Source: a virus. From it: a DNA stretch of 21,588 bases. Below, in pieces: positions 1-9,044 of the stretch. The DNA lies in the IMG/VR virus record IMGVR_UViG_3300049448_000104, positions 1-21,588 of that record; one strand, given 5' to 3'. Made by a program: the position numbers and the translations under genes. Under the pieces are notes generated by a model. The model did not search any database. It was given only the letters and a program-made list of their open reading frames with translations, and had not been told where the DNA came from. Each line of letters begins with the position of its first letter. Within the stretch, counting starts at the first letter, position 1.

Positions 1-3000
1 GCCCGCCCGCAGATCCTTCAGGAAGCCACGACGCGCCGCGATCTGTTCCGCCCGCGCCTTGGCCGCCTCCGCTGTCAACGAATCGATGACGGCCTGCTTC
101 TGGCCTTCCGCGATGGCAACCTTGAGTTTGGCCTCCGCTTCAAACCAGCGCCGCTCGTATGCCCGTTCCGCCTCCTGACGTTCGCGTTCTGCCAGCACAG
201 ACGGCCGGGCCGCCTTCTGCTGGTCGATCAGCGCCTTCATCTCCAGCCGGACGACGTCGTCGCGGTACTTGCCCATCACTGCCGACCGGGCCTGATCATG
301 TACGGTGCCGTCCACAGCGATGTCGCCATGCCGGCGGATCATTTCCTGATGGGCCTCAGCGTCGATCAGCGGATCCATGGGCCGGGCCCCGACCAACGCC
401 TCCACCAGTTCCTGGCCGGAGGAATAGCCATACCGGCGGGCGATCAGATCGGGATCGATACCGCCATCCAGGCGCGCAATTCCCAGACGATTGACCTGCT
501 CGACGATGGGAGACTTCTTGCCGAACATCTGCTTGATGATGTTGAGATCGAGCTTTACCGGAGGAATGTTCAGCGGCTCCCCGTTCGGCGCCGTGTTGTT
601 CTTCAGCGCGTGGAGCGCCTGGTATTCCGGACGGCTCTCGATATCGCGGGCAATATCCACACGAACCGCGGCCTCCTCCTCCTTCCACCATTTGGCGTGC
701 TGCTTCTGGTAGTCGCGCAGGGCTTTCAACTCCAGAGCATCCTTGGCCTTTTGTGTGACCTCGATGGCTTTCTGCTGGTAGGCCGCCCACTCTATATCCG
801 ACATCGTCGGCGCTTCGTCCCGCGTCAGGAACAGCTGCGTGATCTCTGCCTCCGCTTTGGCGGCGTCGATCGCCTCACTGGTGGCAATCATCCGGTCGAA
901 CACATCGCGGATCTCGGGATTCAATTCGACTCCCAGCCGCCGCTTGACGTCTGCATAGAGACCCACGAGCCATGATTTGAATGTGGCAAACATCGACCGG
1001 GTTTCAATCGATGGCGCTTTACCCTCGCGCAGGTAGGCCTCGAAACTCTTGGCGAACTTCTCGTGCTGATCCTCGCCAATGTCAGCGCGGGAGTCGACGC
1101 CCAGATAACGCAGGATGGCATTCCAGTCCTTAACCATCTGCTGTTGAGTGACAGAGAGATTCTCCGGATCACGCGTCTTCAGATCGTCGACAAGATCTCC
1201 CATGATGCCGAGGAACGTATGGCCGGTTTCGTGGAGGAACGTGCTGAGATCCGCCCGAGCAAACAGGTTCATGTTGATGGTGCCATCGGCATTGAACACC
1301 GTCGAACCACGAGGGATTTTCTCCTTGCCTTGGAACAGCGGGAAGCCTTGCTGCATCGCGGCCTCACGCATGGACTCGGTGATCGGCATGTTGTGGACGG
1401 GCTGTTCAATACTTACAGGAGGGTTCCGTTTCATCCATTCCAGCGCCTGACCTTTCAGCTGGAACGATTCGACCACCTTGCCAGTATTGAAGTCCCGCAC
1501 CTCATACCAGCCGTCGCCAGCTTTCGTGACCTCGTATCTGCCAGTGCCTCCCTGCAGCGTCGTCTTCCCCACCTCAGCCCCATACTTCTTGCCGAGCTTC
1601 TCCATGGTGCGTGGGAGGAATTCGTCGTAGAAGGTTTTCATGCCCTCGCCACCCACGTTCATATCGACGCCATTGAGTACGTGAAGTGTTTCGTCGTGTT
1701 GGTTTTTGGTGATCGCCGTGGGATTGCTGATCAGTTTCCTCGCTATTTCGACGCCAACAATATCCGCCAAATCTCCGGGAGTGACGTCGTCTTTCGTGAA
1801 TACCTCCTCGCCGTTTTTCGACGCGGAGATCGATCCGGTTTCCGGAATCCAGTAGAGCGTGTCCACATGATTCGCCAGATTGTACCGCTTCGCCTGCTGC
1901 TCTCCCGTAGTCCACGCCACCGAGTCGTAGCCATTCTCGGCAGCGTACCGAACCATGCGCTTCATCACCAGTTCCGGCCATGTGGTTTTGAAAGGTGCGT
2001 CGGGGACGCCGCCGGCATTCTGCGCTGGCCGGGTACGCTCCTCAATCACAAGACCATCGCGTGTCAATTCGTCGAACTGCTGAATGCGCGCCTCTGCCTC
2101 AGCGCGTGTATCGAATTGTCTGTAAACGCTGCCGTTGCGCTTCCCTACAATAAGATATTGAGTCTTCGTTTCAGGCGAGACATACCCCTTCTGTCTACCC
2201 GTCTGGTGCCAATCGCTCTGGACCTCCTCCACCATCAGCACCCGCTTGCCATTAGCATCGGTGCGGTCATCGAAGCGGACGTGCGCGAGGATGTTGGGCT
2301 CGTCGAAGTGGGAGGAGGCGAAGGTCTCCACACCTCCCTTTTCTCGCACCTCCTGAGGTACGAGGAATTTATGTCCATCTTCTCCTGCGATCACGATGGT
2401 CCCATTGGGAGACAGGTGGTACTCGTCAGTCACCCACCGAGGCCTGACCACACCCATTATCTTCTCGCCTGCGTAGTTCGCGTTGAACCACACCTTCGCG
2501 CGCTCCTCAGGAAGCGGAGGAGTCTTCGTTGGCAACGTCAGCAGCAACTCCCGGTAGTTTTCCTTCTGGCCGGGCAGAGTGTATTTTTCGTATTTGGTGG
2601 GAGGCACTGGGTTCTCGAGATCCAACAGTCGCGTGGCGAGACGAGAATTCTCAATCTCCAGGGCTCTTTTTCTCTCCAACGCTGCGTACAGTTTGTCCGC
2701 CGCCTCGCGGCCACCCTGTTCCGACAACACGCGCAACTCAGAATTGATGTCGGCCAATGCGCGATGCACAATGCTCGATTCCTCAAGCAGTCGTTTCCGC
2801 TCCGGAGATACGACGTCTCCATGCGTGATCTCGGTGACCTGGATCGCATTCGCCCTCAGGAAATCGAGCACCTCCTGCTTGGTGACCTTGCCCTCATGCG
2901 CGCGCAGCCACGACTCGATCCCGCTCCACTTGATCTCCTCCGCACGCACCCCGTTCTTGCTGGATTTGATGATGCTGATGGCCTGATCGGGCGAAGTGGT

Positions 3001-6000
3001 GTTGGGGAACTTGTCCATCACCACCGACTCCAGCTGAGAGAAGAACCCTTGCGCGTTGGGCTGGACGGATTGAAAGTATGTCTTTGACTCGGTGGCCCGC
3101 TGCTTGGCTAATCGGTCGAGACGGCGGGCGGAACGGAGGAGTCCGGCTGCAGCTTCTGCGGCCTGGTTGAAGATTCGACTAATCGGTCGTTTTGGATTTC
3201 GACCAACACGTTCACGATTTGTTGATTCAATGGCGCTGAGGACTGGTCCATAACCTGCACCCTCCAGTAGTGCCCGCAATTTTACATCTTTCGTCAGCAT
3301 GGTTGCAAAGTCGGGAGTGGCCGCAATCATGGAATCGGTGATGGCGCCGCTCTTGACCAGATCCTCGACCGTGCGCGTCTCACCCTTCGAGGCCGCCAGT
3401 TCGTATGCGGTCTTTGCCCAACTCCACACCGTCTCCTGAACTTCCGCCGGCGTCCAATTCTTGCCCGTACTCTTCGTCAGGTTCTCAGCCACCCTCCGGA
3501 TCTTTGCCGACATCGCCAGGTACGCCGCGCCCTTACCGGGATCACCCCCTTTCGTCAGACTCCCACCGAAGACAGTCTGATCCAACAGAGTAAAGTTCGC
3601 CATCCACGCATCGAGTGTCACCGCCTGCACATTGCCCAGCAGGTTCCGCATGAACGAATCGACCTTTGGCCCAGACAACGTCGTTGCCATCGGGTTCTCG
3701 TCACCCAGCGCCCGAACCGAATTGTTGACCCATGCATCGAGAACCGAGGCCCGCCCGCGGCCACCCTGAACGGACTGCCCCATCAGATCGATGATCGCCT
3801 CACGATCAGTCGGCCGCCCAGCACGCGTCCAGTTCCGCCACATCGTGGCAGCGTTGAGAAGATTGATCTCGACGCTGGTCTGTGGGGACATCGCGGCAAG
3901 CAGGGCCGCAAAGCGCGGCGCATCCTGATCTCCGAAGATCTGCCGAATGGCTTCCGCTGACTTCGCATACCAGCCTTTCTTTGCTTCACCCGCCAGCGCG
4001 GCCGCCTCGAAATCGGCATCCGGCGGCAACGCCTTGAAGAGATCCGCCAGCTTCTGTGCGGAGTCGGTTCTCAGTTTCGCGCTTTCTTCAGGCGTCAAAT
4101 GCTTCGCAATAGAACCAAACCCGCGGGGCTCGTTCTCCTTCGCAAGCTGGAATAACTCCACCGCACCCTCAGCGTTCGTCTTAATCTTCGCCGCCTCTTC
4201 CAGCAACTTCTTGATCTGATCATTCGATAACTTGGTGATCTCGATGTCCTGCGTCTTGAGATATTCGGCCAGCGCCCGCAATTGAATCGCTTCCTGCGCG
4301 GCAGGATTCTCCAACGCCGACTGAGCGTAGACCGCCTCGCCCCGGATCTCCTGATCCACCGAATTGATCAGGTCGTTGATTGTGGAACCCTCTGGTAAGT
4401 ACCCCTCCTCAATCGCCCGTGTCACCGCGAGATCCAATTCCATACCCTTCGCCGGCTGAATCAAATTCGGCGTAAAGGGTTTCAAGCCTTTGTCCGGTTC
4501 CAAGGAAGCAAGATCACCGCCGAAGTCCCGAACCCCGCCCACACCCCGCAACCACTCGACGAGAGACTTGCCGTACAACTCACCCTGGCTGGGAAAGTCA
4601 TTGCGGCGGATCCGGTCCAACATCACGTCGAGATGATCGATGGCCCCGGCTTGTTTCAGAATCGACGGCAATGGGAAGTTGATCTGATTGCCCTGCTTCG
4701 GCTGGTACTTCGCATAGAGAACGAAGGGATCCACGCCGTAGTTTGCGGCCAGCGTCTGATAGATCCATGCCTGTAATCCAGCATTGGCTTCTGCAGCCCC
4801 AGGCGAGTACCGTTGAGAAATTTGCCCCAGAATGTCCTGCTTGATTTTCTCAGCCGATGCGCCCAATTCAGGAAGAGGTTTTCCAGACGCCAGAGCTTCA
4901 ATCGCAGCACGTTCCTCCTTTGCCCACTCGGCGGCCTCATTGAAACTCATCTCGGTGGGATCGAAACGAATCTCTTTGTCAAAGAACGTCCCGTGCTCCG
5001 GCGCCAGCTTCACCTCGTAATCGGCAAAGGGAATCGCCAGATCCGCCCCGGTGGCCTTGGCCTCGTTGAACTTCTCAGCCCCACCCACCATCACGTCGTT
5101 CATCGCCAGCGCCGGATCCACACCCTTGCCCTGGAAATACTCCTCGACCTTTTCCGGTGCGACGTAGACGGTCTCCTTGCCCGCCGCTACCGCGTGATCC
5201 GCGATGAACTGGCGCATGGCTTCCGGCGACCGCTCTGTCAGCTTTGCCTCAGTCACCGCCTTGGTGATGGTTTTCAGATTCTCTTGACGAACCGCGAAGT
5301 GGGACTCGGCGCGTATACCGATTGCCGACATCAGCATGGTCATCACCACGCCAGTGAGTCCACCTTGAGCCGTTTCTGCCGCAAGATTTTCGCCAATCTT
5401 CTGATCTGGATTCGTGAGAATATGGCGCGAAGTCTCGAGAAGCAGAGACTGGACCGCTGTGTAGAGAGCCTGGATTCCACCAGCCGCCGCAATGTCGGCC
5501 AACTCCCGCACTACCTTATTGCGAATCGACAGTGGCAACTTCTTAATCAGGATGCTCATGTCGACCAGACCGAGCACGCCACCGATACCGGCCGCAGTGA
5601 GTGTCTCCAGATCCTTCTTGTACTGTGGCGCGTTGTCCGGCTGACTCTGCGCCTCAGACTCCGCAGCGGACTGGGAGGCCATCATGACCGCACCCACCTC
5701 AGGACCACCCAAAATGGATGCAGCCAGAAGAGGGACGAACTGCCCTACCGCGGCGCTCGTCTTAGTGACGATGTTCTGCCGATTTTCTGGAATCGCCGTG
5801 CGCTGTGCCAATGACGAGACCTGTTCGCCAGCAGCCTTAATGGCGTTGCCCTGCGTGTACCACCACGGTTTGCCCGGCGCTGTCTGAAGAGCCTTGCCTG
5901 CCAGCGCCAGCGGCATCGTCAACGGACTGATCGGCAACGTACCGGGCAGGCGCTGCGCCGCCTCAGCAATCGCTGGAGCACCCCTTAGAAATCCACCAAT

Positions 6001-6390
6001 GCCGGACTCCACTCCCGAGACTGCCGAGAACGTCACATCGTGCAGGATCTGGAGTGTGTGATCGAGGAATCCCAAATGCGGCAATTCGTCCTGGCTCATC
6101 GCCATCACGCCGGGATCTTTCAACTGCTTGGCCAGCACCGGAGACTGCTGCTGGATGGCCTGCACTGGGATCTGATCCGCCGTGACTTTCTTGTGGACCT
6201 GATCGAAGTTACGGGCGACGACATCCTCCGGAATGCCGGAGACCTGCGAGAGGTGCTTGATTTTCCCAGCTGTGTCCGGAGCCAGTTGAGTGCCGACCAT
6301 GGTGGAATGGACCAGTGAGGGATCGGTGACGGGGCCCTCATCAGGCAGTTTTTGAGATGCCGCCGCGAGGTAATCGCTGGGACGGCTCAC
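1..6390 (-). CDS. Giant polyvalent internal virion (gp16-position) protein, 3' end missing
   Basis: This frame is open for all 2130 codons to the window edge, so the C-terminus is missing. The GTG start overlaps the upstream stop as GTGA. The N-terminal ~390 residues are helical with hydrophobic stretches (about 217-240 and 344-358). Then come segments I recognise from large phage polyvalent proteins. A VYV/FNEAKATGADLAIP block lies at 405-490, and WLRGVGGVRDFGGDLA at 611-626. A domain at 790-1010 with LSGPKV (905-910) and VTLDAWM (924-930) resembles helix-hairpin-helix glycosylase-like phage domains. FFSQLE to VLDFLRAN spans 1116-1183, and YRELLLTLP, DEPNILAH, QSDWHQ and WPELVMKRM span 1279-1480. 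HETGH at 1720-1724 is a zincin-type metallopeptidase signature. A charged helical region with WWKEEE (1901-1906) follows. By position it matches T7 gp16, which enters the cell with the DNA. Enzyme activities are inferred. Phage class is firm; the domain names are less so. Confidence 0.88.
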   Translation of the reverse strand, partial: MSRPSDYLAAASQKLPDEGPVTDPSLVHSTMVGTQLAPDTAGKIKHLSQVSGIPEDVVARNFDQVHKKVTADQIPVQAIQQQSPVLAKQLKDPGVMAMSQDELPHLGFLDHTLQILHDVTFSAVSGVESGIGGFLRGAPAIAEAAQRLPGTLPISPLTMPLALAGKALQTAPGKPWWYTQGNAIKAAGEQVSSLAQRTAIPENRQNIVTKTSAAVGQFVPLLAASILGGPEVGAVMMASQSAAESEAQSQPDNAPQYKKDLETLTAAGIGGVLGLVDMSILIKKLPLSIRNKVVRELADIAAAGGIQALYTAVQSLLLETSRHILTNPDQKIGENLAAETAQGGLTGVVMTMLMSAIGIRAESHFAVRQENLKTITKAVTEAKLTERSPEAMRQFIADHAVAAGKETVYVAPEKVEEYFQGKGVDPALAMNDVMVGGAEKFNEAKATGADLAIPFADYEVKLAPEHGTFFDKEIRFDPTEMSFNEAAEWAKEERAAIEALASGKPLPELGASAEKIKQDILGQISQRYSPGAAEANAGLQAWIYQTLAANYGVDPFVLYAKYQPKQGNQINFPLPSILKQAGAIDHLDVMLDRIRRNDFPSQGELYGKSLVEWLRGVGGVRDFGGDLASLEPDKGLKPFTPNLIQPAKGMELDLAVTRAIEEGYLPEGSTINDLINSVDQEIRGEAVYAQSALENPAAQEAIQLRALAEYLKTQDIEITKLSNDQIKKLLEEAAKIKTNAEGAVELFQLAKENEPRGFGSIAKHLTPEESAKLRTDSAQKLADLFKALPPDADFEAAALAGEAKKGWYAKSAEAIRQIFGDQDAPRFAALLAAMSPQTSVEINLLNAATMWRNWTRAGRPTDREAIIDLMGQSVQGGRGRASVLDAWVNNSVRALGDENPMATTLSGPKVDSFMRNLLGNVQAVTLDAWMANFTLLDQTVFGGSLTKGGDPGKGAAYLAMSAKIRRVAENLTKSTGKNWTPAEVQETVWSWAKTAYELAASKGETRTVEDLVKSGAITDSMIAATPDFATMLTKDVKLRALLEGAGYGPVLSAIESTNRERVGRNPKRPISRIFNQAAEAAAGLLRSARRLDRLAKQRATESKTYFQSVQPNAQGFFSQLESVVMDKFPNTTSPDQAISIIKSSKNGVRAEEIKWSGIESWLRAHEGKVTKQEVLDFLRANAIQVTEITHGDVVSPERKRLLEESSIVHRALADINSELRVLSEQGGREAADKLYAALERKRALEIENSRLATRLLDLENPVPPTKYEKYTLPGQKENYRELLLTLPTKTPPLPEERAKVWFNANYAGEKIMGVVRPRWVTDEYHLSPNGTIVIAGEDGHKFLVPQEVREKGGVETFASSHFDEPNILAHVRFDDRTDANGKRVLMVEEVQSDWHQTGRQKGYVSPETKTQYLIVGKRNGSVYRQFDTRAEAEARIQQFDELTRDGLVIEERTRPAQNAGGVPDAPFKTTWPELVMKRMVRYAAENGYDSVAWTTGEQQAKRYNLANHVDTLYWIPETGSISASKNGEEVFTKDDVTPGDLADIVGVEIARKLISNPTAITKNQHDETLHVLNGVDMNVGGEGMKTFYDEFLPRTMEKLGKKYGAEVGKTTLQGGTGRYEVTKAGDGWYEVRDFNTGKVVESFQLKGQALEWMKRNPPVSIEQPVHNMPITESMREAAMQQGFPLFQGKEKIPRGSTVFNADGTINMNLFARADLSTFLHETGHTFLGIMGDLVDDLKTRDPENLSVTQQQMVKDWNAILRYLGVDSRADIGEDQHEKFAKSFEAYLREGKAPSIETRSMFATFKSWLVGLYADVKRRLGVELNPEIRDVFDRMIATSEAIDAAKAEAEITQLFLTRDEAPTMSDIEWAAYQQKAIEVTQKAKDALELKALRDYQKQHAKWWKEEEAAVRVDIARDIESRPEYQALHALKNNTAPNGEPLNIPPVKLDLNIIKQMFGKKSPIVEQVNRLGIARLDGGIDPDLIARRYGYSSGQELVEALVGARPMDPLIDAEAHQEMIRRHGDIAVDGTVHDQARSAVMGKYRDDVVRLEMKALIDQQKAARPSVLAERERQEAERAYERRWFEAEAKLKVAIAEGQKQAVIDSLTAEAAKARAEQIAARRGFLKDLRAG

Positions 6391-8465
6391 TTCCTTGCAC
6401 CCTTAGCCGTGGCCGCAATGTTGGCTGGAGTCTCTGGCTTGCCCAGCTGGCGCAACGCCCATGCAGCATTGACAATCTCATCCTTTGTCAGTTCCACGCC
6501 ACCCACTTTCATCTTGTCGGTTGGTCCCAGTTCATAGACATGCTTGGCGCTGGACGTCCAGAAGGTTCCGAAGATCGACCCTGGAATATCGTCACCCTGA
6601 ATGATGAGGCCATCCACGTACCCCTGAAGATCCTGCTTACTGGCAGGCTTGCCGGTGGCAACCTGGAATTGAATCTGATACTGCTCGACTTGTTGACGGA
6701 TTTTCGCCTCAGCCTCTTTGGGCGCAGGCCCTGTCGTTCCCACTGTCTTCTCGATCAATGGCATGATCGTCTCGTTGACCACTTCGTTCTGCGTGCGGAA
6801 TCCATTCATCAGCGCGTCGGCCTGTTTGTCATCCCCTTTGATGATTGCCGCCTTGATCTTGACCAGTTCATCGCGGTGCGAATCGTCGAGACTGTTGAGG
6901 TACTTCGCTGAATTGAGATCGATCTTGGCGAAATCGTTCTTCGTGGCAGGATCCGACGCCATCACCATCAGCGCCTGGTAGACGCCGAAATTGTTCTCCG
7001 TCTGCTTCTTGGCCGAACGGCTCTTGGCGTAGGTGATCACCGCAGACTTCTGAGCCTCCGGCAATGCCGCCCAAGCCGATGGGGGAATCTGATCAACAGC
7101 ATCCTGCCAGCCCACTGTCGGTGCCATCGTGTCGACGAAGTTGGTCATGGCCTGGAAATGTTTGTCGACAGTGTCTTTCACCGCAGCGTTGCGCGCCTGC
7201 TCTTGCTGGTTACGATCCTGACGAATAGCCGTGTACCGGGACCGCACGCGCTCCTCAGTGGCGTCCCGTGTCGCCGGATCCTGGATCTGATCGACCTGGG
7301 CGAGGAGCTCTTCCAGCGTCGGATCCGTCGATTCTCCCGCCAGCGCCCGCTGCTGTTGGTTGTGCAACTGCTCTGCGTAGACTTCCGCATGTGCCGCCGT
7401 GTCGAACTTGCCGAAGTGCTCCCCAGTCTTTTTGTAGTAGGCGATCGCATCCTGATTCGAATACCTCACCCCATCGATGACGGTCGGAATCACGACCTCC
7501 TTACCATCCTCCTCAATGCCGATCGTGCTGGCCGTCGAGACTGTGCCATCTGGATTCTGTAGCGTCTTCCGATCGTAGGCATCCTTGATGGTGGGCGCTG
7601 TCGTCATACCCACCGCACCGCCGCCGAGTAGGAGATCCGAGGCTTTCTGCGAGGCCGCACGCACGTCCTGCACTCCGATCTCTTTCATCAGCGTGCTCTG
7701 CGTCTTGGGATCCTCGATCTGGTGGCCATACTTCTCCATGTACTTGCGCGCGAGGCCACTATTCCCATCGTTGTTGGCCTGCCCCACCACCGCCTCGACC
7801 GCCTTGCTGGTGTTCTTATCGATGGACTCGGAGATCATGTCGGCACTCCACTTATGGTCGAGACCGAACTTCGTGGTGTTCTGACGAATCTCATCGATGG
7901 CGTCCTGGACATCGTTGGGATTGTCGGCATTGAGGCGCGCCGCATTGACAATCAAATCCATATTGGCCGCCTGGGTTTTCTCAGAAAATGCCCTGTATTC
8001 GCTGTCGGCATGGACGTGGACCTTCTCCATCGTGGAGATGTATTCCTTGGTGGCGAGATCCGAGAACGCCGCCTTCTGTTCGGGATTCGACAGATTCTGG
8101 GCGATGTCATTGGCGTTCTTTTTGTAGGCCTCACTGACCGTATCCGGAAGACCGAGCACGTCCTTGCCAGACACCGACAGTGCCCCTTGAGGCCCATAGA
8201 GCAGATCCTGATTCTTGATCAGCAGTTGATTGTGGGCATCGGTCACCGCGGTCGTGTTGGCTGCCTTGCGTGCGGCGGCGGCAATGACCTGCTGTTGCTC
8301 CAGGATCTGGGAACCCATTTGAGCAACGACACCACCAATCTCGGATCCACCACTTTGAGCAGTGGCCGCCTGATCGATGCGAGGCGTCTGGATGAAATTG
8401 CGAGTGGCCGAAGGAATCGGATTCGGTTGAACTGACCGCGCGCCGGGCGAACTGACTTGTGGCAT
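6387..8465 (-). CDS. Internal virion protein (gp15-position), 692 aa
   Basis: A soluble, helix-rich protein of 692 residues in the position of T7 gp15, between a gp14-like gene and the giant gp16-position gene. Residues 1-60 are low-complexity and Gln/Ala/Ser-rich. Residues 60-270 form a helical region typical of phage internal core proteins. Residues 299-372 hold a compact module running from NPDG through IPTVIDG, TGEHFGKFDT and YAEQLH. I recognise this as a segment recurring inside structural proteins of alphaproteobacterial and related phages. The C-terminal half is again helical. The ATG follows the upstream TAA directly, with an AGGA eight bases before it, and the stop overlaps the next GTG. 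It probably helps form the ejection channel; that role is inferred from gene order rather than from a catalytic motif. I see no lysozyme or transglycosylase signature. Confidence 0.82.
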   Translation of the reverse strand: MPQVSSPGARSVQPNPIPSATRNFIQTPRIDQAATAQSGGSEIGGVVAQMGSQILEQQQVIAAAARKAANTTAVTDAHNQLLIKNQDLLYGPQGALSVSGKDVLGLPDTVSEAYKKNANDIAQNLSNPEQKAAFSDLATKEYISTMEKVHVHADSEYRAFSEKTQAANMDLIVNAARLNADNPNDVQDAIDEIRQNTTKFGLDHKWSADMISESIDKNTSKAVEAVVGQANNDGNSGLARKYMEKYGHQIEDPKTQSTLMKEIGVQDVRAASQKASDLLLGGGAVGMTTAPTIKDAYDRKTLQNPDGTVSTASTIGIEEDGKEVVIPTVIDGVRYSNQDAIAYYKKTGEHFGKFDTAAHAEVYAEQLHNQQQRALAGESTDPTLEELLAQVDQIQDPATRDATEERVRSRYTAIRQDRNQQEQARNAAVKDTVDKHFQAMTNFVDTMAPTVGWQDAVDQIPPSAWAALPEAQKSAVITYAKSRSAKKQTENNFGVYQALMVMASDPATKNDFAKIDLNSAKYLNSLDDSHRDELVKIKAAIIKGDDKQADALMNGFRTQNEVVNETIMPLIEKTVGTTGPAPKEAEAKIRQQVEQYQIQFQVATGKPASKQDLQGYVDGLIIQGDDIPGSIFGTFWTSSAKHVYELGPTDKMKVGGVELTKDEIVNAAWALRQLGKPETPANIAATAKGARK

Positions 8466-9044
8466 TTATGGCTTCCTCGCTCCGTATCGTTGCCGAATCA
8501 GGGTGCCGGCGCCGCCAATGATCTGCGCTGCTGCGCTGGCCCGACTGGCATTCCGCGCCACCATGCCCCCCTGCTGGGCATTCCAGGCGTCCACCGTTCC
8601 CTTGTTGGTGATCGCCGCCGCCTGCGCGGTATCGTTAGCGGCCACCGTTTTGTACCCCCAAGCCTCCCTGGCTGCGTCCAGCTTCACGGTCATGGCATCG
8701 ACAGCCCCACCCCTGGCCACCGCCTGCACGACGTCCACAGGGCTGCCTACGTCCACGTTGACCCCCTGTGCCCCGTAGCTGGCCCGCGTCTCCCCCACCT
8801 TTTGGGCTGTATTCGCCCGCACCGTGCTCTCGGCAACATTGCCCCGGTTGATGGCATCCTGCGCCTGCAGATCCGCTACCTTGGCGTTGTACTCGGCCAC
8901 CTTGGCGTTGTAGCCCGCCTCATCGATGATGGCATGGGCGTTGTAGTCCCCGGCCTGCTTTGCGGCCGATCCGGCGCGGATCGACGCGTTGGCCGAGAAC
9001 CCGACCCCGACGCCGCTAAAGACCGTTGCCACCGTTTGAGACAT
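8466..9044 (-). CDS. gp14-like internal virion protein, 192 aa
   Basis: At 192 residues this is close to the length of T7 gp14 (about 196). The family pattern is visible. An Ala/Asn-rich helix with a repeated YNAKVA unit at 45-57 is followed by a short AINRGNVAES segment (64-73). A GAQGVNVDVGSPVDVV stretch sits at 91-106, then AREAWGY at 125-131. These are the hallmarks of the small internal virion protein of podoviruses. The N-terminus (6-25) is Gly/Ala/Val-rich and mildly hydrophobic, fitting a protein that meets the host envelope during ejection. The ATG directly follows the upstream TAG, with GGAGG five bases ahead. The next gene starts immediately after its TAA. The role as a virion core and channel component is inferred from family and order. 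Confidence 0.85.
   Translation of the reverse strand: MSQTVATVFSGVGVGFSANASIRAGSAAKQAGDYNAHAIIDEAGYNAKVAEYNAKVADLQAQDAINRGNVAESTVRANTAQKVGETRASYGAQGVNVDVGSPVDVVQAVARGGAVDAMTVKLDAAREAWGYKTVAANDTAQAAAITNKGTVDAWNAQQGGMVARNASRASAAAQIIGGAGTLIRQRYGARKP

Noticed and set aside
1063-3087. Long plus-strand open frame of 674 codons
   Set aside because: It lies antisense to the giant ejection protein, whose frame is full of recognisable conserved motifs. The plus-strand product is Arg/Leu/His-rich with no protein-like pattern; long antisense frames are expected in GC-rich coding DNA.
4813-5814. Plus-strand open frame of 333 codons
   Set aside because: A shadow of the same minus-strand gene, with composition dominated by Arg, Leu and His and no family resemblance.
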